Source: CAWEHT01 sp963808455
GTDB lineage: Bacteria > Chloroflexota > Anaerolineae > CG2-30-64-16
Length of the DNA: 6,770 bases
Assembly: GCA_963808455.1 (NCBI GenBank)
Contig: CAWEHT010000197.1
Location: 1-6,770 of the forward strand
Direction of reading: 5' to 3'
A program made the position numbers and the translations under genes. Under the pieces are notes generated by a model. That model saw only the letters and a program-made list of their open reading frames with translations. It was not told the DNA's origin and searched no databases. The number at the start of each line of letters is the position of its first letter. Positions within the stretch are counted from its first letter, which is position 1. Positions 1 through 5,881 of this stretch are shown here, in pieces.

Positions 1-1757
1 CTCTGGTTGTGGGCGGCGGCGCCGCCGGTATGCGGGCAGCGATCGCGGCGGCCGGCAAGGGCTTGCGCATCGGCCTCATCACGAAGGGACAGGCCGCGCG
101 CAGCGGCGCGACCCCCATGGCCTGCCCGTCCTACCAAGCTGCCTTTGCCATGGAGGATGACCGGGACAGCCCCGAGGTGGCGTTCGAGGACACCTGTTTC
201 GAGGGCCGATACCTGGGCGATGAGAATTTGATCCATGCCCTGACGCACGAGGCCACGGACCGGGCCATGGAGCTCCTGGGCTATGGCGTCAAGTTCCGCA
301 AGAAGGAGAACGGCAATTTCCTGCAGATCGTGCACCCGGGCCACTCCTACGAACGTAACCTCGTCATCGTCGGCAACGGCTACGCCCTGGCCGCCGGGCT
401 GCGGCGGGAGGTCAAGCGCCATCCGGACGTCGAACTCTTCGAGGATGTCGTGGTCACGCGGCTGCTCAAGGATGGTGCGCGCATCGCCGGCCTGGCCGGG
501 CTCGACATGCGGCGCGGCACGCCGGTCCTCTTCCAGGCGCCCGCGGTGATCATGGCTACGGGAGGCTATCCCGAATTGTGGCGCTGGACCGACACCGAGC
601 CCGGCCTCACCGGCGAGGGCGTGGACCTCTGCTATCGGGCCGGGGCGGACCTGGTGGACCTGGAGATGATGCTCTTCTACCCCACGGGCCTGTGCTACCC
701 GACCGAGGTCGAGGGCACGCTGGTTCAGTATGAGGGGTTGCTGACCAGGCAATATTGCGGCGGCGCCATGCTGAATGGCCTGGGCCAGCGTTTCCTTCCC
801 GAGACGGATCGCCTGCCTGTGCGCGACGTGATGATGAAGTTGATGTTCCAGGAGATCGAAGAAGGGCGCGTGACACCCCACGGCGGCCTCTTCGTCGATC
901 TGTCCCGCTCGCCGAAGTCTCCCGAGGAGATCAAGGGCATCCTGTGCCAGCTGGACTCCTTGCCCTACAACCAGCTGGCCGACCTGGGGATCGACGTACT
1001 CCATGAGGCGATCGAGGTGATGCCGGTGACGCACTACACGCTGGGCGGCGTGCGCATCAACGAGTGGGGGGAGACCAACGTGCCAGGGCTCTTCGCGGCC
1101 GGCGAGGTCTCGGGCAACGTGCACGGTGCGAACCGCACGAGCGGCAATGCGCTGGCCGAGACGCAGGTGTTCGGGGCCCGCTCCGGTGCACGGGCGGCGG
1201 AGTACGCCGCCCAGGCACCGCGCCCGGCGCTCGACCAGGCCGCCATCACCTCGGAGATCGGGCGAATCGAGGACTTTTTGCAGGAGCGGGCTCACGCCGT
1301 CCGCCCCATCGAGGTGAAGCGGCGGATCAAAGGGATCATGCATGCCCACGTCCACTACCGGCGGGACGCAGTGGGTTTGCAGCGGGCGATCGGCGAGCTG
1401 AGGGGGTTGCGGGCCGAAATGCTGCCACGGGTGCAGGCTACCGGCAGGGCGCGGCTCTTCAATTATGAATGGGAAGAGGCGCTGGAGGCGGAGGCGATGG
1501 CCGAGATGGCCGAGATGGTGGCGGCGTCGGCGCTTGCCCGGGCGGAGAGCCGGGGCCATCATTGGCGGACGGACTGCCCCGCCATGCGGCCCGAATGGGA
1601 AAAGCACACGCTGGTGCGCCGTGATGAGCGGGGGGACTATCGCATCGAGGATGCGCCCGTGGTGCGGCTGAAGGACCGCACGCGCGAGCGGCGGTCCGCC
1701 GACCCGGCCCTCGTGGCCGCCGGGGTTCTGGAAGGGTATGCCGCACCCGCTGCCTGA
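1..1757 (+). CDS. FAD-dependent succinate dehydrogenase/fumarate reductase-family flavoprotein subunit, 5' partial
   Basis: The frame is open to the left edge (first full codon at 3) and stops with TGA at 1755-1757, so the true start lies outside; about 584 residues are visible. Numbering from the GTG at 9, the dinucleotide-binding loop VVGGGAAG sits at the edge and an ATGG FAD motif at 183-186. The active-site landmarks of the family are THYTLGG (H342), HGANR (R376) and LPVRD (R272, the proton-shuttle Arg position of FrdA). The C-terminal helical domain ends in the typical SRGHHWRTDCP...WEKHTL block. Known role of the family: cytoplasmic oxidation or reduction of a C-C bond next to a carboxylate, passing electrons to an Fe-S partner. 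Odd points: the RSH motif that covalently binds FAD in SdhA/FrdA reads RSG (G33), and HPTG reads YPTG (Y224). The substrate is therefore probably not succinate/fumarate. The likely partner is the [2Fe-2S] protein 214 nt downstream. The family call is firm; the substrate is unknown. Confidence 0.93.
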   Translation, partial: LVVGGGAAGMRAAIAAAGKGLRIGLITKGQAARSGATPMACPSYQAAFAMEDDRDSPEVAFEDTCFEGRYLGDENLIHALTHEATDRAMELLGYGVKFRKKENGNFLQIVHPGHSYERNLVIVGNGYALAAGLRREVKRHPDVELFEDVVVTRLLKDGARIAGLAGLDMRRGTPVLFQAPAVIMATGGYPELWRWTDTEPGLTGEGVDLCYRAGADLVDLEMMLFYPTGLCYPTEVEGTLVQYEGLLTRQYCGGAMLNGLGQRFLPETDRLPVRDVMMKLMFQEIEEGRVTPHGGLFVDLSRSPKSPEEIKGILCQLDSLPYNQLADLGIDVLHEAIEVMPVTHYTLGGVRINEWGETNVPGLFAAGEVSGNVHGANRTSGNALAETQVFGARSGARAAEYAAQAPRPALDQAAITSEIGRIEDFLQERAHAVRPIEVKRRIKGIMHAHVHYRRDAVGLQRAIGELRGLRAEMLPRVQATGRARLFNYEWEEALEAEAMAEMAEMVAASALARAESRGHHWRTDCPAMRPEWEKHTLVRRDERGDYRIEDAPVVRLKDRTRERRSADPALVAAGVLEGYAAPAA

Positions 1758-1900
1758 CCCTGGTGCAGAAACAGTGTGCCCTTTCGGTGACATCGAGACG
1801 GATGCTTCGCTGGCGTCCCACTGCGGTGCTGGTTGTTTCGTCCACCCGCTCAGCATGACAGACGCTGCTGCCGAAGGCCCTCTCTGCACACGCACCAGGG
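1758..1900. repeat. Split inverted repeat in the gap after the flavoprotein gene
   Basis: CCCTGGTGC at 1758-1766, directly after the stop codon, is perfectly complementary to GCACCAGGG at 1892-1900, 125 nt away. The 214-nt gap (1758-1971) holds no convincing gene. A 63-codon open frame (1738-1929) resembles nothing I recognise. A second, weaker hairpin has arms ACTGCT (1905-1910) and AGCAGT (1928-1933). There is no T-tract, so an intrinsic terminator is not supported, and I see no clear -35/-10 pair. A 9-bp match at this distance could be chance. Confidence 0.3.
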
Positions 1901-1971
1901 GGGAACTGCTGTTCTGCGGGCTTCGATAGCAGTGGCATGGTTCATCCTGGGGCCCGTTTGCGAGGCTGAAG

Positions 1972-2331
1972 ATGTCGCACATCTTGCACGACGAGGAACG
2001 ACAGGAAGCGGAGCTCGGCGCGCCGATCAGGGTCAAGATCCAGCGCTTCGACCCTGAACACGATGCCCGGCCGTATTTCCAGGAGTATTTGGTCCCGTAC
2101 CGCCATCGCATGAGCGTCTTCACCCTGCTGCGCGAGATTTACGAGCGCCAGGACGCGACGCTGGCATTCCGCAACCAGCAGTGCGGGCGCGGCCTTTGCG
2201 GGACCTGCGAATGTCGCGTGGCGGGGAAGCCGGTCAAGGGCTGCCGGATCGTGTTGGAGCCCGGCGCCGAGCTGGTCCTCACGCCGTACGCCGAGGGCAA
2301 GGTGGTCCGCGACCTGGTCGTGGAATTGTAG
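1972..2331 (+). CDS. [2Fe-2S] ferredoxin-domain protein, SdhB/FrdB N-terminal-domain type
   Basis: This 119-residue protein matches the N-terminal plant-type ferredoxin domain (Fer2_3 type) of succinate dehydrogenase/fumarate reductase iron-sulfur subunits. The cluster ligands are C71-x4-C76-x2-C79-x11-C91 in the context NQQCGRGLCGTC, which is the exact SdhB spacing; C81 is an extra cysteine. The preceding VFTLLREIYERQDATLAFR block is also typical of SdhB. It stops right after this domain: the C-terminal half that holds the [4Fe-4S] and [3Fe-4S] clusters in normal SdhB (about 230-250 residues) is absent, and the next gene is unrelated. It should accept electrons from the adjacent flavoprotein and hand them to another carrier. 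The start is the only in-frame ATG after the stop at 1927-1929, with GAGG at 1962-1965. It is cytoplasmic, with no signal peptide or membrane segment. Confidence 0.9.
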   Translation: MSHILHDEERQEAELGAPIRVKIQRFDPEHDARPYFQEYLVPYRHRMSVFTLLREIYERQDATLAFRNQQCGRGLCGTCECRVAGKPVKGCRIVLEPGAELVLTPYAEGKVVRDLVVEL

Positions 2332-2347
2332 GGTCGTGGAGTTGTAG
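2316..2347 (+). repeat. 16-bp tandem duplication spanning a stop codon
   Basis: GGTCGTGGAATTGTAG (2316-2331) is followed immediately by GGTCGTGGAGTTGTAG (2332-2347), with one mismatch. The first copy encodes the last residues and the TAG stop of the [2Fe-2S] protein. The second copy lies in the short gap and ends just before the GGAAGGAG Shine-Dalgarno sequence (2347-2354) of the next gene. It looks like a recent slippage duplication that lengthened the intergenic spacer. Confidence 0.8.
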
Positions 2348-2365
2348 GAAGGAGACGGGGACTCG

Positions 2366-3660
2366 ATGGATGCGCAGCCGGCCTTCGGGGTGGACCCTAT
2401 CATCTGCGGGAAGATCATCGCGGCGGTGGATGGCCGCCGCGACCGCATCGTGTCCTTTTTGCGGGAGCTGATACGCTTCAACAGCGAGACGGGGCGTGAG
2501 GGGCCGATCCAGGCTTTCATCGCGCGGACGCTGGGCGACCTGGGCCTATCCGTCGATGTCTTCGAGCCGGACGCCTCGGCGCTGCAGGGGCACCCTGCGT
2601 TCTTGCCGCCCAGCCTGTCGCTGGAGGGGCGGCCAAATGTGGTCGGCGTCTGGCGCGGCAGCGGGGGCGGCCGTTCCCTGCTGTTCAACGGCCACGTGGA
2701 TACCGTGCCGGCGGAGCCGCTGGACCAATGGGCCGACGGCGCGTTCGAGGGCGCGGTGCGGGATGGCAACCTGTATGGGCGCGGCGCCTCAGACATGAAA
2801 AGCGGGCTGGCGGCGATGACGATGGCGGTCGCGACGCTGGCGGAGCTCGGGCTGCGCCCGAAGGGCGATGCCATCCTGGAGTATGTAGTTGACGAGGAGT
2901 GGACCGGGATCGGCACGCTGGCCTGCGTGGAGCGCGGCTATGCGGCCGATGCGGGCATCTGCGCCGAGACCAGCAACCTGGAAGTGACGCCCGCCGCCAT
3001 CGGGCGGCTGTGGTTCACGGTGGAACTGGTCGGCAAGCCGGCCGGCATCTCGGCGCGCTGGAATCGGTGAGCGCCATCGAGAAGGGCATCAAGATCGTGC
3101 AGGCCGTCGACGACCTCGAGAAGATGCGCATCGCGGATCTGCACCATCCGCTCTATCCCGACAACCGCGGCGCGCTGCCCTGCGCCGTGACCATGTTCGA
3201 CGCCGGCACCTTTCCAAGCGTCACGCCGGAGAAGGCCGTGCTCAAAGGCAGCCTCGGCCTGATGCCGTATGAAAAGCTGCCCGACGTGAAGGGGCAGCTC
3301 TGCGGGCAGATCCAGCGTGTGGCCATGGCCGACCCCTGGCTGCGCGACCACCCGCCCCTTGTCACGTTCAACGAGGGCCTGGTGGCCCAGGGCGCGGAGA
3401 TCGCGATGGATCACCCCATCGTTGACGCGGTGAGAGACGCCTACGTCGCAACCACCGGCAGCCAGCCCGTCTACGCCGGGCGCAAGGGGGCGGCGGACAC
3501 GCGTTTCCTGATCCATTACGGCCATACCCCGACGGTGATCTTCGGGCCCGGCCTGACGCCGCAGATGCACGCGATGAACGAATACGTGCCGGTCGAGAAC
3601 CTGATGACGGCCACCAAGGTCATGGCACTGGCCCTGCACGATTGGTGTAACCGCGCCTGA
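2366..3660 (+). pseudogene. M20-family metallopeptidase/deacylase (ArgE/DapE/carboxypeptidase type), frameshifted
   Basis: Two frames together make one M20 hydrolase: codons 1-234 (2366-3070), then a different frame from about 3061 to TGA at 3658-3660. Restoring one base gives about 431 residues, normal for the family. M20 enzymes use two metal ions, usually zinc, to cleave N-acyl or peptide bonds in the cytoplasm. All metal and catalytic positions are visible: H110 and D112 in GHVDTVP, D143 in GRGASDMKSG, E177/E178 in VVDEEWTG, E201 in AETSN, and the last His in MHAMNEYV (codon 3568-3570). The lid/dimerisation domain begins near WFTVELVGKPA, but its usual His (KPAH) is Gly227 here. The ATG at 2366 follows GGAAGGAG (2347-2354) at about 11 nt. 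The substrate cannot be told: acylated amino acid, carbamoyl compound or peptide are all possible. It may be a true pseudogene or an intact gene with a sequence error. Confidence 0.87.
3059..3070 (+). other. Frameshift site in the M20 gene (one G missing)
   Basis: The first frame reads R-W-N-R-stop (TGA 3068-3070). Reading the GG at 3060-3061 as GGG gives CGC TGG GAA TCG GTG AGC, that is R-W-E-S-V-S, which runs into A-I-E-K-G-I-K, the usual M20 lid-domain helix. A single missing G therefore explains the break exactly. No slippery heptamer with a downstream pseudoknot is evident, so programmed frameshifting is not supported. Confidence 0.85.
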
Positions 3661-3661
3661 C

Positions 3662-3705
3662 GGCCGCGGGATAGGCGGCCAGGATGGAACGGCGCCGAGG
3701 CGCCG
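3662..3705. promoter_or_regulatory. Two adjacent GC-rich inverted repeats between the M20 and IclR genes
   Basis: GGCCGC (3662-3667) pairs with GCGGCC (3675-3680) around a 7-nt loop. CGGCGC (3690-3695) pairs with GCGCCG (3700-3705) around CGAG. Both lie in the 84-nt gap, starting one base after the M20 stop codon. Neither is followed by a T-tract, so a classical intrinsic terminator is unlikely. They could be RNA structures that protect or attenuate the transcript, or an operator for the IclR gene downstream. Chance palindromes are common at this GC content, so the functional call is weak. Confidence 0.3.
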
Positions 3706-3744
3706 GAAAGGGCAGCAAATACGAGAGGCGATGCCGGGCCGGAG

Positions 3745-4776
3745 ATGGCGGCGGGCAGAGGGACGGAGGGCGTGACGGCCGGCGGCGGGCCGGACGAGGT
3801 GCCGGCTTCCGTCAAGTCGGCGGCGCGGGTGCTGGACCTGGCAGAGCTTCTGGCAGGCCAGCGCGGCGGCGCGAGCTTCACCGACATCCGGCGCGCCCTG
3901 GGCATCCCTGCGAGCAGCTGTCACATGCTGCTTCAAACGCTCCTGGCGCGCGGTTACCTCGTCAAAGAGGAACGCGCCGGCACTTACCGCCTTTCCCGTA
4001 AGTGGGCGCAGCTGGCGCTGGATTACGAGGATGTGGACCTTGCCGAGCAGGCCGGCCCGGTGATGGAGAGCATCTGGCAGCTCTGCGGCGAGAGCATCAG
4101 CCTGGCGGTCATGGACCACGACGAGATGCTGATCATTCACAAGAAGACGTCGCGCGGCCGCATCCGCATCGTCAATCCAGTGGGCACCCGCCTGCCCGTC
4201 CACGGCTCCGCGCTGGGCAAGGCCATCCTGGCCTCCTGGCCAGCCCCGAAGCTCGACGCCTGGCTCCGTGGGCGCACGCTCGCTGCCTACACGCCGGCCA
4301 CGATCACGAGTCCGGACGCGTTGCGACGCTGCCTCGATGAAGTGCGCCTGGCCGGCGTGGCCTACGATCGGCAAGAGTCGGCGCCAGAGATCCTGGCAGC
4401 CGGCGCGGCCATCCTGGGGGAGGCGAACGAGGCCGTGGCTGCCCTAAGCATCCAGGCTCTGCCCGGTTATCCGGCTGCGGGCGAGACCGGCGATGGGCAG
4501 GGCCTTGCCGGCAGGCCGCGGCCCGGCGAGGGAGACCCGGCCTTGGATGGCGAGCATTGGGATCGTCTGGCACGGCTGGTGCGGGCCGGGGCGAACACGA
4601 TCAGCATCGCGATGGGCTATACCGGCCCTGCCGGCCCCTGTGGCCTGGAGTGCCTGGGCGGATCTGGCGAGGAGATCGAGGCTGAGGCCGATCCGGGCCC
4701 TGGCCCGATAGGGTTGGCGGCGGGCCGCTGGTCTGCCTGCGAGGCTGTGCATTCTGGAGGAAGGCTTTGGTTCTAG
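3745..4776 (+). CDS. IclR-family transcriptional regulator with atypical insertion and C-terminal extension
   Basis: This 343-residue protein carries an N-terminal winged helix-turn-helix at about residues 22-85 (SVKSAARVLDLAELL, then FTDIRRALGIPASSCHMLLQTL and a wing ending GTYRLS). The IclR effector-binding domain follows at about 105-292, with PVHGSALGKAILAS, TITSPDAL and AVAALSIQ blocks and the usual last helix ending near MGY (292). Family members are about 250-270 residues. This one is longer because of a Gly/Pro-rich insertion of about 29 residues (241-270) before the last helix and a tail of about 51 residues (293-343) of low complexity. IclR proteins bind small acids and repress or activate neighbouring catabolic genes, so it probably controls this cluster. 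The start is uncertain: ATG 3745 (GGAG abuts it), GTG 3772 (GGAGG only 2 nt away) or GTG 3799; all keep the HTH. Its stop overlaps the next gene by 10 nt. Confidence 0.9.
   Translation: MAAGRGTEGVTAGGGPDEVPASVKSAARVLDLAELLAGQRGGASFTDIRRALGIPASSCHMLLQTLLARGYLVKEERAGTYRLSRKWAQLALDYEDVDLAEQAGPVMESIWQLCGESISLAVMDHDEMLIIHKKTSRGRIRIVNPVGTRLPVHGSALGKAILASWPAPKLDAWLRGRTLAAYTPATITSPDALRRCLDEVRLAGVAYDRQESAPEILAAGAAILGEANEAVAALSIQALPGYPAAGETGDGQGLAGRPRPGEGDPALDGEHWDRLARLVRAGANTISIAMGYTGPAGPCGLECLGGSGEEIEAEADPGPGPIGLAAGRWSACEAVHSGGRLWF
4756..4764 (+). promoter_or_regulatory. Strong Shine-Dalgarno that sets a TTG start
   Basis: GGAGGAAGG lies inside the last codons of the IclR gene. Its GGAGG core (4756-4760) is 6 nt before TTG 4767, which opens the dehydrogenase frame exactly where the family's N-terminal strand (VVVTDYEYLS) should begin. 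This favours TTG 4767 over the GTG at 4791 and makes the two genes overlap by 10 nt, suggesting translational coupling. Confidence 0.7.
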
Positions 4777-5761
4777 CGGCTGCCTGCGTCGTGGTCACCG
4801 ACTACGAATATCTCTCCCGCGAGCCGCTGCTGGCCACGCTGGCAGATGCCGGCATCCGGCCCGTCTTTGGGGCATGCCGCACGCCTGGCGAGGTGCTGAA
4901 GTTGGCCGGCGACGCCGACGCGATCCTGGTCGCGCGGCCCCCATCCCGCGTTCTGTGATTTCCCGGCTGAGCCGCTGCCGTATCATTGCCTCGTTCCGCT
5001 CCGGCGTGGACAATATCGATCTGGCGGCCGCGGCCGAGCGCCATATCCCGGTTACCCGTACGACTGGGGTTAATTTCGACGAGGTGGCGACCCACACCGT
5101 GGCCCTGCTGCTGGCCCTCGTGCGCAAAATCGTTGGGCTGAATCAGGCCGTCCACGAAGGCGCGTGGCAGTACAGCCGCGCGGCGCCGATGCATCGCATG
5201 TCGGGCAGGGTTTTGGGGGTCGTGGGCTTCGGCATGATCGGGCAAGCCGTCGCTCGCAAGTTGGGCGGCTTCGATCTCGTGACCCTGGCAGCCGACCCCT
5301 TCCAGGCTCCGGGCGCGGTGGCAGAGCGTGGCGCCCGTCTGGTCGAGCTCGTCGAGTTGCTGCGGCACTCAGACTACATTACGCTGCATGCCCCTCTGGC
5401 GCCGGAGACGCGGCACCTGATCGGGCGCGGTGAGCTGGCGCTGATGAAGCGAGACGCTTTGCTCGTCAACACGTCGAGAGGGGCGGTCGTCGACGAGCTC
5501 GCGCTCTACGAAGCGTTGAAAGAAGGCCGGCTGGGCGGGGCGGCACTCGATACCCTGGAGGAGGAGCCGCCGGGCCTGCTTGCGGGGGCCAAGCCCGGCT
5601 CCTCAGCGCACGGCCTCCTGGGCCTGGGCAACGTGATCCTGACACCGCACTGCGCCTGGTACAGCGAAGAGTCTGCCGAGCAGACGGTGGCCCAGGCCGC
5701 GCGCCGGGTGATCGCCGTGCTGACCGGAAACGAGCCCAGCGCCCTGCCCTGGGACCCGTAA
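4767..5761 (+). pseudogene. CtBP-like D-isomer-specific 2-hydroxyacid dehydrogenase, frameshifted
   Basis: Two frames make one enzyme: 4767-4958, then another frame from about 4937 to TAA at 5759-5761. Adding one base gives about 331 residues, normal for the family. It should interconvert a 2-oxo acid and a D-2-hydroxy acid with NAD(H) in the cytoplasm. Corrected numbering: an N-terminal catalytic lobe with FRSGVDNIDLAAA, the Rossmann loop GFGMIG (154-159), Asp177 after the second strand (favouring NAD over NADP), Arg238 in NTSRG, Glu267 in DTLEEEP and His295 in TPHCAWYSEES. The PHxAWYSE signature and the RSGxDNID block match the C-terminal-binding-protein (CtBP) subgroup better than true SerA, and no ACT domain follows. 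TTG start with strong Shine-Dalgarno, overlapping the IclR gene. The physiological substrate is unknown; a product feeding the downstream 2-oxoacid oxidoreductase is plausible. It may be intact if the frameshift is an error. Confidence 0.87.
4935..4958 (+). other. Frameshift site in the 2-hydroxyacid dehydrogenase gene (one G missing)
   Basis: The first frame runs DADAILVAR and then fails, reaching TGA at 4956-4958. Reading the GG at 4936-4937 as GGG gives GCG CGG GCC CCC ATC CCG CGT, that is A-R-A-P-I-P-R, followed by SVISRLSRCRIIASF, the expected continuation in this family. This is the same kind of change as in the M20 gene: one base lost from a short G run. Confidence 0.82.
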
Positions 5762-5797
5762 GATAGCAGCTTCCCTATGGCATCACGGGTTTCCAAC

Positions 5798-5813
5798 CGC
5801 GGGCGGCCCCGCG
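5798..5813. other. Small GC hairpin in the gap before the oxidoreductase gene
   Basis: CGCGGG (5798-5803) and CCCGCG (5808-5813) pair around CGGC. The 120-nt gap (5762-5881) is open in the frame of the following gene from an ATG at 5777, but the 35 residues it would add (Arg/Pro/Gly-rich) are not part of the family, so I treat it as untranslated leader. No T-tract follows, so this is not a clear terminator. Confidence 0.25.
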
Positions 5814-5864
5814 ACGAACGTGCCGGATGGACCCCTCAAGGTTGCGGTCCCGCGCCGGCAACAT

Positions 5865-5872
5865 GGAAGGAG
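5865..5872 (+). promoter_or_regulatory. Shine-Dalgarno that sets a GTG start
   Basis: GGAAGGAG ends 9 nt before GTG 5882. That codon begins VICEIRLHGLGGQG, where family members start, whereas the upstream in-frame ATG at 5777 has no good ribosome site and would add an unrelated leader. Confidence 0.7.
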
Positions 5873-5881
5873 CTTCAGGCA

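Noticed and set aside
1738..1929. 63-codon plus-strand frame in the gap after the flavoprotein
   Set aside because: It begins inside the flavoprotein gene, has no ribosome site I can see and shows no recognisable similarity.
1942..2916. 324-codon minus-strand open frame
   Set aside because: Antisense shadow of the [2Fe-2S] and M20 genes; Ser/Pro/Arg-rich composition with no domain.
3059..3070. Programmed ribosomal frameshifting in the M20 gene
   Set aside because: No slippery heptamer or stimulatory element is visible, M20 enzymes are not known to use it, and simple loss of one G explains the break.
2938..4374. 478-codon open frame on the minus strand across the M20 and IclR genes
   Set aside because: It lies antisense to two recognisable conserved genes, encodes no motif I recognise, and long antisense frames are expected at this GC content.
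4767..5761. True phosphoglycerate dehydrogenase (serA)
   Set aside because: No ACT or intervening domain, and the C-terminal PHCAWYSEES signature points to the CtBP-like subgroup.
5777..5881. N-terminal extension of the oxidoreductase gamma subunit from ATG 5777
   Set aside because: The extra 35 residues are not part of the family, and GTG 5882 has a well-placed GGAAGGAG.
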